8,298 bases of DNA, taken from an uncultured Traorella sp. Lineage in GTDB: Bacteria; Bacillota_I; Bacilli_A; Erysipelotrichales; Erysipelotrichaceae. The stretch is from contig CAMEUL010000059.1 of the NCBI GenBank assembly GCA_945938205.1, forward strand, positions 1-8,298. The letters run 5' to 3'. Positions 1-7,493 of this stretch are shown in pieces. The stretch's first letter is position 1. The number at the start of each line of letters is the position of its first letter. The notes beneath the pieces are model-generated. The model saw only the letters and a program-made list of their open reading frames with translations. It was not told the origin of the DNA and made no database searches. The translations under genes and the position numbers were made by a program.

Positions 1-966
1 CGAAAGAAGGTGGAAGGGAAAGTAGCTCTTGTCAATGGCTATCTGAACATGAAAACCTTTAAGGCTCTTGTGGAAGCTAAAGCGGTTGGATTTATTACCT
101 TTAATGGAGATATCGACCAGAAAGAAAATGATCTGGATCCTCGTGAATTAAGAGGGCCTTTACAGGAATTTGGAAATCTTCCGGGAGTGAATATACGTGT
201 GGAAGATGCAATGGAAATCGTGGAAAAACAGGCAACCAAAGTAAAAATGATCCTTAAGCAGGAAATACTGACCACTCAGTCAGCCAATCTGATCTGTGAC
301 ATCAGAAATGAAAGTGATGACTGGATCATCTGTTGTGCACATTATGATTCCGTTCCTAATTCAAAAGGAGCCTATGATAATGCGACAGGAGCTGTATGCC
401 TTTATGAAATGGTCTGTGCTTTAAAAGATGAAAAACTGAAGCATAATCTTCGTTTTATTTGGTGTGGCAGTGAAGAAAGAGGTCTTTTGGGAAGCAAGGC
501 GTATGTGAAAGATCATGAACAGGAACTGAACAATGTGAAATTGGTCGTTAATGTAGATATGATCGGTTCTATCATGGGAAAACGAATTGCTGTCAGTACA
601 GCGGATATGTCACTTGTTCATTTTATTGACTATTACGCTAAGATCAAAGGCTTCTCCATGGAATCTGCACAGGGTGTCTATTCCAGTGATTCCACGCCTT
701 TTGCGGATGCGGGAGTTCCTGCTGTTTCCTTTGCTCGTGTAACTTCACCGCAAACAGGAAAGATCCACTGCCGTTTTGATATATTGGAACATTTATCCGC
801 TCATCAGCTTCAGGAAGATATTTCATTCATTGAAGGTTTTGTCAGAGAAATGGCACAGGCATTTGTCATTCCTGTTATTAGGGAAATGCCGGAGAATATG
901 AAAGAAGAACTGGATAAGTATTTGGGAAGAGATTTATTAAACAAAGAAAAAGAGAAAGTCGCATGA
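1..966 (+). CDS. M28-family zinc aminopeptidase with PA domain (5' partial)
   Basis: The reading frame is open from base 1 with no stop upstream, and the visible protein begins inside a protease-associated (PA) domain (VEGKVALVNGY, then a GFITFNG segment), so the true start lies before the window; the GTG at base 10 is unlikely to be it. Numbering codons from base 1, the M28 catalytic core covers about residues 95-285. All expected co-catalytic zinc residues are present: H114 and D116 (HYDS), bridging D126 (YDNATG), catalytic E158 and zinc ligand E159 (GSEERG), D186 (NVDMIG) and H256 (KIHCRFD). M28 enzymes remove N-terminal amino acids from peptides; the exact specificity cannot be read here. 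Because the N-terminus is missing, a signal peptide cannot be judged, so it could be cytosolic or exported. The C-terminal tail is short, charged and Lys/Glu-rich. The gene is convergent with the HAD phosphatase, with nine bases between stop codons. Confidence 0.9.
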   Translation, partial: RKKVEGKVALVNGYLNMKTFKALVEAKAVGFITFNGDIDQKENDLDPRELRGPLQEFGNLPGVNIRVEDAMEIVEKQATKVKMILKQEILTTQSANLICDIRNESDDWIICCAHYDSVPNSKGAYDNATGAVCLYEMVCALKDEKLKHNLRFIWCGSEERGLLGSKAYVKDHEQELNNVKLVVNVDMIGSIMGKRIAVSTADMSLVHFIDYYAKIKGFSMESAQGVYSSDSTPFADAGVPAVSFARVTSPQTGKIHCRFDILEHLSAHQLQEDISFIEGFVREMAQAFVIPVIREMPENMKEELDKYLGRDLLNKEKEKVA

Positions 967-977
967 TTTTCTCTTTT
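948..977. terminator. Bidirectional intrinsic terminator between convergent genes
   Basis: Arm 948-957 (AAAAGAGAAA) pairs perfectly with 968-977 (TTTCTCTTTT) around a ten-base loop. The A-rich left arm and its upstream A-rich flank supply a U-tract for minus-strand transcripts, while the T-rich right arm does so for plus-strand transcripts. It overlaps the last codons of the peptidase and the stop codon of the HAD gene, so it can end both. The stem is AT-rich, which makes it weaker than a classical GC-rich terminator. Confidence 0.65.
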
Positions 978-1803
978 ATATTAGATTAAGTTTTTGAAAA
1001 GTCTCGTAGATGGCATCTTCACTGCTTCTGGCACAAACGATATCTGCAATCTCTTTGAGCTTTTCATTTCCATTTCCCATCACAACGCCTGTGTGAGCAT
1101 GTGCTATCATTTCATAATCATTCATGCTGTCTCCAAAAGCAATGGAGTCTTCCAGTGTCTTATGGAAATGATCCAAAATGATGTCCATGCCACTTGCCTT
1201 AGAAATATTTTTGATCAATATTTCTACCGGAATTCGATTTTCTTTTTCAGGATGGATCACACAGTCATAACGATCTTTCCATTTCTCTATGAACGCATCA
1301 AGATCCTGTTTTGTTTTGGCGAAAATGGTTATCTTATTCATGATGGTATCCTCAAAGAATTCTCTCATGTGAAAATGTGTGTCTTCACTTGAAAGAATAT
1401 CTTCTCTTTCCTGAGTTACACCATGATGGGCTGCAAAGTGTTTTCTTCTTTCTGTGCAGAAGTCATCACAGAAACTTTCAAATTCACCTTCCAAGGTATA
1501 TCCAAATTCATATTTATTAAAATCCTGGATCATATCCAAAAGATCTTGTTTGGGAATGGAAACATTCAAAAGCATTTTCCCATCTGCCAGGATCGTCGTT
1601 CCGGCTCCATAGATTTCCCCATCACTTTTGAAAGGAATTAGATCCGGATGAACATTGCTTTTGGTCCTGCCGGTACATAAAATGATCTTATGTCCATTTT
1701 TTTGTGCTTTTTGAATGGCTTCTGTAGTAGAATCCAAGACTTTGTTGTATTTTTCATGATCCAAAAGAGTATCATCAATATCCAGAAAGATTATTTTGCT
1801 CAT
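976..1803 (-). CDS. Cof-type HAD-IIB family sugar-phosphate/nucleotide phosphatase
   Basis: This is a 275-residue haloacid dehalogenase-superfamily phosphatase of the Cof/YidA type (Hydrolase_3, C2B cap). All four motifs are visible. Motif I is FLDIDDTLLD, with nucleophile D8 and acid/base D10. Motif II is T44 in ILCTGRT. Motif III is K202 in the SKASGM segment. Motif IV is GDSMNDYEM, with D225 and D229 for magnesium. The cap domain lies between motifs II and III, roughly residues 80-190. Length is normal for the family, and no signal peptide or membrane segment is seen, so it is cytosolic. Such enzymes dephosphorylate sugar phosphates, FMN, PLP or similar metabolites, and the true substrate cannot be told from sequence. 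The ATG is preceded by GGGAGG at good spacing and by a consensus -10 box at 1826-1831. It is divergent from the neighbouring sugar-phosphate kinase, so a link to phosphosugar metabolism is possible but unproven. Confidence 0.93.
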   Translation of the reverse strand: MSKIIFLDIDDTLLDHEKYNKVLDSTTEAIQKAQKNGHKIILCTGRTKSNVHPDLIPFKSDGEIYGAGTTILADGKMLLNVSIPKQDLLDMIQDFNKYEFGYTLEGEFESFCDDFCTERRKHFAAHHGVTQEREDILSSEDTHFHMREFFEDTIMNKITIFAKTKQDLDAFIEKWKDRYDCVIHPEKENRIPVEILIKNISKASGMDIILDHFHKTLEDSIAFGDSMNDYEMIAHAHTGVVMGNGNEKLKEIADIVCARSSEDAIYETFQKLNLI

Positions 1804-1825
1804 ACTTCCTCCCTAAAACATGACC

Positions 1826-1831
1826 ATTATA
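1826..1831 (-). promoter_or_regulatory. -10 box of the HAD phosphatase promoter
   Basis: On the minus strand this reads TATAAT, a perfect sigma-A -10 hexamer. It would start transcription about 16 bases before the HAD start codon, leaving room for the GGGAGG ribosome binding site. No good -35 hexamer is found 16-19 bases upstream, so the promoter may be weak or activator dependent. The 8-base palindrome TTGATCAA (1838-1845) lies in its spacer. Confidence 0.45.
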
Positions 1832-1902
1832 CAAGAATTGATCAAAAAGTGGTAGTGAAAACCGCCAGAAAATGATAAAGTAATACTGTAAAGGAAAATG
1901 CT

Positions 1903-2823
1903 ATGATCTATACATTAACGTTCAATCCGTCTTTGGATTATGAAATGCATCTAAATACGCTCATGACTTCCAGAACCAACCGATCCACTCATGAAAATTA
2001 TCGTCTTGGTGGAAAAGGAATTAATGTTTCCAGAGTTTTAAAGGAACTGGATGTTGAATCGATCATTCTTGGTTTTTATGGTGGCTTTGTTGGGAAAGAG
2101 ATTTATCGTCAGATCCATGATTTTAGGATGAAAGAACAACTGATTCCTTTGGAAGAAGGCATATCGCGCATCAATGTGAAAGTGCTTGGAAATTATGAAA
2201 CTGAAATCAATGGAGAAGGACCTTTTATTGGCGGAAGTGATATGCAGAAGCTGTATGAACAGCTCTCTAATTTAGAGGAAGAGGATGTGCTGATCCTGTC
2301 AGGAAGCATTCCTAAATGCTTGAATGAGGATATTTATGAAACAATTCTTTCTGTTCAGACAGCCAAAAAAGTAAAATGCGTTGTAGATGCGACAGGAAAT
2401 CTTCTTTTGAATACGTTGAAACATCACCCTTTTCTAATTAAGCCAAATGTGGTAGAATGTGAAGACATCGTGCAAAGAAAACTCTTGACGACACAGGATG
2501 TGATTCGTGCTGCCAAAGAACTCCAGGAAAAAGGAGCATGCAATGTTTTGATTTCCAGGGGAAAAGAGGGAGCAATTCTTGTAGATGAAAATCAGAAAGT
2601 CTATGAATGCAGGGGCTTGAAAGGAAATTGTGTTTCCAGTGTAGGAGCAGGAGATTCCATGATTGCCGGATTTGTAGCGGCTTATCTGAAGTGTGGAAAT
2701 ACATTGGAAGCTTTCCGTTTAGCAATGGCTTGTGGATCAGCGAGTGCTTTCAGTGAAGATCTTGCAAAGATTGATAAAATAAAAAAATGTTATGAAGAAG
2801 TGGAGGTAAAATGTTATGAGTAA
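1903..2823 (+). CDS. fruK: PfkB-family kinase, probable 1-phosphofructokinase
   Basis: This 306-residue ribokinase/PfkB-superfamily kinase is of the 1-phosphofructokinase/tagatose-6-phosphate kinase branch. It would phosphorylate fructose-1-phosphate (or a related phosphosugar) with ATP in the cytosol. The N-terminus TLTFNPSLDYE with D12, the GGKGINVSRVL signature at 36-46, TEINGEGP at 100-107, SGSIP at 133-137, KPN at 180-182 and the anion-hole motif GAGDSMIAGF at 248-257 with catalytic base D251 match FruK in order and spacing. Length is that of FruK. The ATG is preceded by AAGGAA seven to eight bases upstream. A possible extended -10 (TG-n-TAAAGT, 1873-1881) precedes it, but the -35 is poor. 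No fruR, fruA or PTS gene is adjacent, so the canonical fructose operon is absent here and LacC-like specificity cannot be excluded. The 3' end overlaps metK by eight bases and carries a 24-base step duplication. Confidence 0.85.
   Translation: MIYTLTFNPSLDYEMHLNTLMTSRTNRSTHENYRLGGKGINVSRVLKELDVESIILGFYGGFVGKEIYRQIHDFRMKEQLIPLEEGISRINVKVLGNYETEINGEGPFIGGSDMQKLYEQLSNLEEEDVLILSGSIPKCLNEDIYETILSVQTAKKVKCVVDATGNLLLNTLKHHPFLIKPNVVECEDIVQRKLLTTQDVIRAAKELQEKGACNVLISRGKEGAILVDENQKVYECRGLKGNCVSSVGAGDSMIAGFVAAYLKCGNTLEAFRLAMACGSASAFSEDLAKIDKIKKCYEEVEVKCYE
2784..2819 (+). repeat. Short direct repeat at the fruK/metK junction
   Basis: AAAATGTTATGA occurs at 2784-2795 and again at 2808-2819, exactly 24 bases (eight codons) apart. 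The intervening bases carry the GGAGG site used by metK. In the kinase frame the repeat encodes KCYE twice (KCYEEVEVKCYE). The second copy contains the metK start codon, and the first contains an equivalent ATG followed after five codons by a stop. Confidence 0.8.
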
Positions 2824-3991
2824 AAAATTCTTTACATCAGAATCCGTAACAGAGGGACATCCTGATAAGATCTGTGACCAGATTTCTGATGCAGTGCTGG
2901 ATGCGATCTTAGAACAGGATCCAATGGCACGAGTGGCTTGTGAAACTGCAACAACAACTGGTATGATCCTTGTTATGGGAGAAATTACAACCAGCTGTTA
3001 TGTGGATATTCCGAAGATTGCGCGTAATGTTGTTTTAGATATTGGGTATGATCGTGCAAAGTATGGATTTGACGGAAATACATGCTCTGTGCTGACAGCA
3101 ATCGATGAACAGTCCAATGATATTGCTATGGGAGTTAATGCTTCTTTGGAAACACGCGAAAGCGATGCCCATGACAATGGTGCTGGAGATCAGGGAATGA
3201 TGTTTGGTTATGCCTGTGATGAAACAGAAGAACTGATGCCTCTGCCAATCATGCTGGCACACAAACTGGCAAAACAGCTGACCAAGGTAAGAAAAGATGG
3301 CACTCTGCCTTATTTAAGACCGGATGGCAAAAGTCAGGTTTGCGTGGAATATGACGATCAGCAGGTAAAACGTGTAGATAGCGTAGTAATTTCAACTCAG
3401 CATTCTGATACCGTTGAACTGTCTCAGATCCGTGAAGACATGATTCGTTATGTGATCCGTGAAATCATTCCGGCAGAACTGATGGATGAAAATACAAAGA
3501 TTTATGTCAATCCAACCGGACGTTTTGTGATTGGTGGTCCTCAGGGAGACAGTGGTTTGACAGGAAGAAAAATCATTGTAGATACATATGGCGGAATGGC
3601 TCGTCATGGAGGAGGAGCCTTCTCAGGAAAAGATCCAACGAAAGTGGATCGTTCAGCCGCATACGCTTCAAGATGGGTGGCTAAGAACATCGTCGCAGCT
3701 AAACTAGCTAAAAAATGTGAAATTCAGTTGGCTTATGCGATTGGTGTGGCACATCCTGTCAGCATTTCCGTGGATACATTTGGAACCAGTCAGTATACTG
3801 AAGAACAGCTGATTGATGTCATCAACAAAGTCTTTGATTTGCGCCCTACAGCGATTATTGACACCTTAGATCTTCGCCGTCCTATTTACCGTCAGGTAGC
3901 AGCTTATGGACACATGGGAAGAGAAGATGTGGATGTTCCATGGGAAAAGACCAACAAAGTAGAAGAGATTTTAAAAGCCATTCAGGATTGA
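2816..3991 (+). CDS. metK: S-adenosylmethionine synthetase
   Basis: This is a full-length 391-residue methionine adenosyltransferase. It makes S-adenosylmethionine from methionine and ATP with release of phosphate and pyrophosphate; the family forms cytosolic tetramers. Motifs in order are the N-terminal ESVTEGHPDK (H15, D17 and K18 in the active site), the flexible-loop region leading to GAGDQGMMFGYA (from about residue 122), the DSGLTGRK nucleotide-binding segment (245-252) and the phosphate-binding GGGAFSGKDPTKVDRSAAY segment (255-273). All are intact. The start is the ATG nine bases after GGAGG (2802-2806). It overlaps the kinase gene by eight bases, so the two are on one message and probably translationally coupled. 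No SAM riboswitch or T-box can lie directly upstream because the leader is coding sequence. Its own terminator follows immediately. Confidence 0.98.
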   Translation: MSKKFFTSESVTEGHPDKICDQISDAVLDAILEQDPMARVACETATTTGMILVMGEITTSCYVDIPKIARNVVLDIGYDRAKYGFDGNTCSVLTAIDEQSNDIAMGVNASLETRESDAHDNGAGDQGMMFGYACDETEELMPLPIMLAHKLAKQLTKVRKDGTLPYLRPDGKSQVCVEYDDQQVKRVDSVVISTQHSDTVELSQIREDMIRYVIREIIPAELMDENTKIYVNPTGRFVIGGPQGDSGLTGRKIIVDTYGGMARHGGGAFSGKDPTKVDRSAAYASRWVAKNIVAAKLAKKCEIQLAYAIGVAHPVSISVDTFGTSQYTEEQLIDVINKVFDLRPTAIIDTLDLRRPIYRQVAAYGHMGREDVDVPWEKTNKVEEILKAIQD

Positions 3992-4014
3992 TCGATAGAG
4001 ATCGATCCTTTTTT
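3990..4014 (+). terminator. Intrinsic terminator after metK
   Basis: The 7-bp perfect stem GATCGAT (3990-3996) / ATCGATC (4001-4007) with AGAG loop is followed by C and six T residues. The stem starts within the metK stop codon. It ends the fruK-metK transcript and separates it from the exporter operon. Confidence 0.85.
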
Positions 4015-4050
4015 CAAATAAAGTTGGTTTCTTTTTTGATGAAACTGATT

Positions 4051-4056
4051 TATAAT
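4051..4056 (+). promoter_or_regulatory. -10 box of the yjjP-yjjB-U32 operon promoter
   Basis: TATAAT is a perfect -10 hexamer just after the metK terminator and before the next operon. A 17-base spacer would place a poor -35 (TTTCTT) at 4028-4033. Transcription would start near 4063, only about ten bases before the preferred ATG at 4073. Confidence 0.55.
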
Positions 4057-4062
4057 CATATC

Positions 4063-4068
4063 GGTGAT
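4063..4068 (+). promoter_or_regulatory. Atypical GGTGAT ribosome binding site deciding the yjjP start
   Basis: GGTGAT matches the 3' half of the full anti-16S sequence (AGGAGGTGATC) rather than the usual GGAGG core. If aligned that way, its register is right for initiation at the ATG at 4073. The alternative GTG at 4064 lies inside this site and has no upstream Shine-Dalgarno, so the ATG is preferred unless the message is leaderless. Confidence 0.4.
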
Positions 4069-4072
4069 AACA

Positions 4073-4831
4073 ATGGACTGTAATCAATTAGCACGTGCAG
4101 CCACCAAGGCAGGCATGATTCTGCTGGAAAGCGGTGCTGAAACCTATCGTGTAGAAGATACCATGAAAAGAATCTGTGAGGCTTATGGTGCGGATGTGGT
4201 GGATGCTTATGCAACGCCAACACTTCTCATCATTTCTTTTTCCATTCATCATGAGCTGTATCATAATGTGAAAAGAACACAGATCAAAACGGTGGATCTT
4301 TCAAAGATCGACAAAGTGAATGATCTTTCAAGAAGCATTCTTGCTACAAGCATGCCACTTGAAGAATTCTATATACGTCTTGAAAAGATTCATGAAGAAA
4401 AACCTTATCCAAAAGGAATTATGATTTTTGCGGCAGCCTTATGTACCTTTGGATTTGCTTTTTTCTTTCGGGGAACTATGAGGGATGCTCTGTGTGCTTT
4501 TGTCATAGGAGCCCTTTTAAAAATATGTATGATTGAACTGGATAAAATTGATTTTAATTCTTTCTTTAAATATTTAATGGGAGGAGCCATCACAACCATT
4601 TTGGCGATCTTATGTACAAAATGGAATCTGTGTGATTCCATGGATACGCTGATCATTTCAGTCATCATGCTTCTGGTTCCGGGACTGGCCATTACAAATG
4701 CTATTCGTGATACGGTAAGTGGTGATCTGGTCAGCGGAATGGCACGAACCACAGAAGCTATTTTGATTGCGGTAGCCATTGCGCTGGGAAGTGGACTTGT
4801 GTTCGCATCATTAGGAGGTATTTTGGTATGA
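4073..4831 (+). CDS. yjjP: Threonine/serine exporter family protein, YjjP-like subunit
   Basis: About 252 residues from the chosen ATG, with a GTG three codons earlier as alternative. The N-terminal cytosolic half has the ThrE/DUF1212 signature AGMILLESGAETYRVEDTM near residues 13-31. From about residue 118 there are five hydrophobic segments: IMIFAAALCTFGFAFFF, the ALCAFVIGALLKICM region, GGAITTILAILC, the LIISVIMLLVPGLAITNAI region with the conserved PGLAITNAIRD motif, and a final EAILIAVAIALGSG segment. This is the large half of a split two-gene exporter. In Corynebacterium ThrE the halves are fused and export threonine and serine; in E. coli YjjP/YjjB have been linked to succinate export. 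The substrate here cannot be told. The next gene starts by an ATGA overlap and encodes the small half, as expected for obligate partners in the inner membrane. Confidence 0.9.
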   Translation: MDCNQLARAATKAGMILLESGAETYRVEDTMKRICEAYGADVVDAYATPTLLIISFSIHHELYHNVKRTQIKTVDLSKIDKVNDLSRSILATSMPLEEFYIRLEKIHEEKPYPKGIMIFAAALCTFGFAFFFRGTMRDALCAFVIGALLKICMIELDKIDFNSFFKYLMGGAITTILAILCTKWNLCDSMDTLIISVIMLLVPGLAITNAIRDTVSGDLVSGMARTTEAILIAVAIALGSGLVFASLGGILV

Positions 4832-5259
4832 TCAATGGATTTATGGCTGTCTTTGCCTCCTTGGGTTTTGCTTTGCTTTTTAATATACGAGGAGATAAAC
4901 TGTTTGCAGCGGCTCTGATTGGTGGAATTGGTGGGGTATTTTATGACCTGTTGATTTTCTTTCACTGTTCAAATTATTTTTCTTTATTTTTCGCATGTGT
5001 TGCGATTTCTATTTTATCAGAACTTTTCGCAAGAATTCTGAAATGCCCTGTCACAACTTTCCTGATTTGTGCGCTGATTCCTTTAGTGCCGGGAGGTGGT
5101 ATGTACTATACGATGTTAGAAATCGTTCAAAACAATATCGATGGTGCAATTCTGAAAGGAATCGATACGATCGTCCAGGCAGGAAGCATTGTGCTCGGTT
5201 GTCTTTTTGTTTCAAGTATCATGCAGATTTATAAACAGCTGAAAAGGAAGAACTCATGA
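4828..5259 (+). CDS. yjjB: Threonine/serine exporter family protein, YjjB-like subunit
   Basis: This 143-residue, almost wholly hydrophobic protein is of the ThrE_2 (YjjB, DUF3815) type, the small membrane half of the split exporter whose other half precedes it. About five membrane segments are visible: residues 2-20, 26-47, 50-68, 76-103 and 116-135. The conserved signature ALIPLVPGGGMYYTML lies near 81-96 and parallels the PGLAITNAIRD motif of the partner. Length is close to that of E. coli YjjB. AGGAGG at 4813-4818 is nine bases before the ATG, embedded in the upstream coding sequence, and the start overlaps the YjjP stop as ATGA. It ends in an ATGA overlap with the U32 gene. The C-terminus is short, basic and probably cytosolic. 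Confidence 0.9.
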   Translation: MINGFMAVFASLGFALLFNIRGDKLFAAALIGGIGGVFYDLLIFFHCSNYFSLFFACVAISILSELFARILKCPVTTFLICALIPLVPGGGMYYTMLEIVQNNIDGAILKGIDTIVQAGSIVLGCLFVSSIMQIYKQLKRKNS

Positions 5260-7493
5260 AAAAAGTAGAACTTTTATGTCCCGCGGGGAATTATGCAGCT
5301 TTTGAAGCAGCTCTTTATAATGGTGCTGATGCCATTTTTTTGGCAGGTCCACTTTATGGTGCCAGAGCCAGTGCCGACAATTTCACATTGGAAGAAATTC
5401 GTAAGGCTTGTGAATTGGCTCATTTATATGATGTAAAGATCCATGTGACCGTCAACACGCTCATTCATGATGATGAACTGCCTGCCTGCATGGATTATAT
5501 TTCATCTTTAAATGACATCGGAGTGGATGCTTTGATCATACAGGATCTGGGTTTGATGGATCTGGTCCGCCACCGTTTCCCCAATTTGGAAATTCATGCT
5601 TCTACACAGATGCACATTCATAATCTATCCGGTGTTTTAAAGTGCAAAGAATGGGATCTGGAGCGCTGTGTCGTAGCTCGTGAAAGTTCTCTGGATCTGA
5701 TTCAGAAAATGGGTGAACAGGGAATTGAAATCGAAACATTCGTTCAGGGAGCCTATTGTGTGAGCTATTCAGGTGAATGCCACATGTCTCGAAGCATTGG
5801 CGGAAGAAGTGCCAATCGTGGAGAATGTGCTCAAAGTTGCCGTTTACCATATACTTTAGTGGTTCAAAAAAATGACCATGAAGAAATCGTGGAAACAGAA
5901 GGAAAATATCTTCTGTCATTAAAAGATCTCAATGCAATACGATTGATTCCGGAACTGATCCAGGCAGGTGTTTCTTCATTTAAAATCGAAGGAAGAATGA
6001 AACGTCCGGAATATGTGGCCTGTATGTGCAGAATTTATCGTCAAGCCATTGATGCTTATTATGATAAGAAAGACTTTTCTGTTGATGAAGTCATTTATCA
6101 AGAAATGAAGAAGGTCTTCAATCGTGGATTTACTGAAGGCTATCTTTTGAAGAAGCAAGGCAAGGAAATTACCAGTTGCTTGCGTCCCAATCATCAGGGA
6201 GTCCCCATTGGGAAAGTTGTCGGTTTTCATCATGACAAGATGGTGATCGAACTGACCGGGGAACTTTCTCAGCATGATGGCATCCGTATTTTGAATGCCA
6301 AGGAAGATCAGGGCTTTATCGTCAATTATTTATACAAGGATGGAAAACTGGTTTCAAATGCTGAAAATTGTCGCGTAGAACTGATGAAGATGCCGGTCAG
6401 TGTTGGTGATCTTGTTATGAAAACCAGTGATGTGCATCAGTTAAAGGAACTATCAAACTTGCCTGAACGTAAGATTCCTGTTCATCTTCATGCCGTTTTG
6501 CGCTATGATGCACCACTGCAATTGACTGTCAGTGATATGGAACATGAAGTGAGCGCAAAAAGCAGTGAACTTGTGGAAAAAGCCAAGACCATGCCGCTGT
6601 CTTCTGAAAGAATCGAAAAACAGTTACGTAAACTCGGCAATACACCTTTTGTATGTACATCCTGTAAGATCGAAATGGATGAAAATATTTCCTTTTCAAT
6701 TTCCACGCTGAATCAGCTAAGAAGAGAAGCAATGGAGAAATTGATAGAAATTCGTAAGCATCCTGCAAGAATACAAAAGGAAAGTCAGAAACTGTATTCT
6801 TCTAACTGTGATCTTACACATCGGTTAAGTGTGAATATTCAAAATGAAAAACAATATGAGATCGTGAAGGATTATCCGGTGGATATTTATGTAGGAAACA
6901 GTTCTTTATATGAAAAAATCAAAAAGGATCATGTGTATCTAAACTATCCTCGCGTGACACAAAAAAATTATCATGAACAGGGACTGATCCATGATGTAGG
7001 CGGCATTCAGAAAGGAATGCATGCCAGTGCATATATGAACTGCATGAATGCGTACAGTGCTAATCTTTTGTTTCGTGAAGGCATAAGCTGTATTGAACTG
7101 TCATATGAATGTAGTGATGAGGATCTTGAAAAACTATGTGAAAACTACAAAAAACTGAGTGGACATGATGGAAACTTTGAAGTGGAAGTCTATGGTCGTG
7201 TGGAAAACATGGTACTTGAAAACTGCCTAATCATGTCACAATTGAATAAAAAGAAACATTGTCAAGAGTGTCATCAGAAAGAATACTATCTAAAGGATGC
7301 CAAACAGCATGCCTATCGTCTTTTGGGAGATGAGGATTGTCATCTGGTAGTTTATCACAGTGAGCCTTTCAACAAGATATCCAAAATGAAGGATTATCAG
7401 AAAATGGGTATCTCTAATTTCAGAATTTCACTGACGTTTGAGGATGAATCTTCCATCCGGAAAGTGATTGAAGAAGCACTTCAATGGATGTAA
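5256..7493 (+). CDS. U32 family protein with DUF3656, RlhA-like
   Basis: This is a 745-residue U32 ('collagenase-like') protein. The N-terminal U32 barrel, about residues 1-300, begins VELLCPAGNYAAFEAAL and includes GADAIFLAG. It carries the family signature ETFVQGAYCVSYSGECHMS followed by RGECAQSCRLPY. Cysteines 168, 175, 191 and 195 are the candidate iron-sulfur ligands. SSFKIEGRMKRPEYVA (240-255) is also typical. A DUF3656 domain covers about 405-498 (ending SISTLNQLRREAMEKL). A C-terminal barrel-like module, about 520-745, has EVYGRVENMVLENC and cysteines 657, 669, 672 and 695. U32 proteins of this architecture are related to E. coli RlhA, which hydroxylates 23S rRNA C2501, and to TrhP, which hydroxylates tRNA U34; older 'collagenase/peptidase' labels are probably wrong. 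AAGGA lies seven bases upstream, and the ATG overlaps the YjjB stop as ATGA. RNA hydroxylation is inference from family membership. Confidence 0.9.
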   Translation: MKKVELLCPAGNYAAFEAALYNGADAIFLAGPLYGARASADNFTLEEIRKACELAHLYDVKIHVTVNTLIHDDELPACMDYISSLNDIGVDALIIQDLGLMDLVRHRFPNLEIHASTQMHIHNLSGVLKCKEWDLERCVVARESSLDLIQKMGEQGIEIETFVQGAYCVSYSGECHMSRSIGGRSANRGECAQSCRLPYTLVVQKNDHEEIVETEGKYLLSLKDLNAIRLIPELIQAGVSSFKIEGRMKRPEYVACMCRIYRQAIDAYYDKKDFSVDEVIYQEMKKVFNRGFTEGYLLKKQGKEITSCLRPNHQGVPIGKVVGFHHDKMVIELTGELSQHDGIRILNAKEDQGFIVNYLYKDGKLVSNAENCRVELMKMPVSVGDLVMKTSDVHQLKELSNLPERKIPVHLHAVLRYDAPLQLTVSDMEHEVSAKSSELVEKAKTMPLSSERIEKQLRKLGNTPFVCTSCKIEMDENISFSISTLNQLRREAMEKLIEIRKHPARIQKESQKLYSSNCDLTHRLSVNIQNEKQYEIVKDYPVDIYVGNSSLYEKIKKDHVYLNYPRVTQKNYHEQGLIHDVGGIQKGMHASAYMNCMNAYSANLLFREGISCIELSYECSDEDLEKLCENYKKLSGHDGNFEVEVYGRVENMVLENCLIMSQLNKKKHCQECHQKEYYLKDAKQHAYRLLGDEDCHLVVYHSEPFNKISKMKDYQKMGISNFRISLTFEDESSIRKVIEEALQWM

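Noticed and set aside
994..1392. A 132-codon plus-strand ORF opposite the HAD phosphatase.
   Set aside because: It is a shadow of a gene in which all four HAD motifs are intact; the translation shows no family features.
1838..1845. TTGATCAA palindrome between the divergent HAD and kinase genes as an operator.
   Set aside because: It is only eight bases, has no second copy, and is expected by chance in AT-rich spacer; noted but not supported as a site.
2730..2815. SAM riboswitch or T-box upstream of metK.
   Set aside because: The region is kinase coding sequence up to and over the metK start, and no multi-helix leader or terminator is present.
4295..4309. GATCTTT-C-AAAGATC palindrome inside yjjP.
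   Set aside because: It lies in a coding stretch for DLSKID, has no T-tract or promoter context and a one-base centre, so it is probably chance.
4405..4965. A 186-codon minus-strand ORF across the yjjP/yjjB junction.
   Set aside because: It is antisense to two well-supported membrane protein genes, is Lys/Ser/Ile-rich without any recognisable motif, and has no initiation context that I trust.
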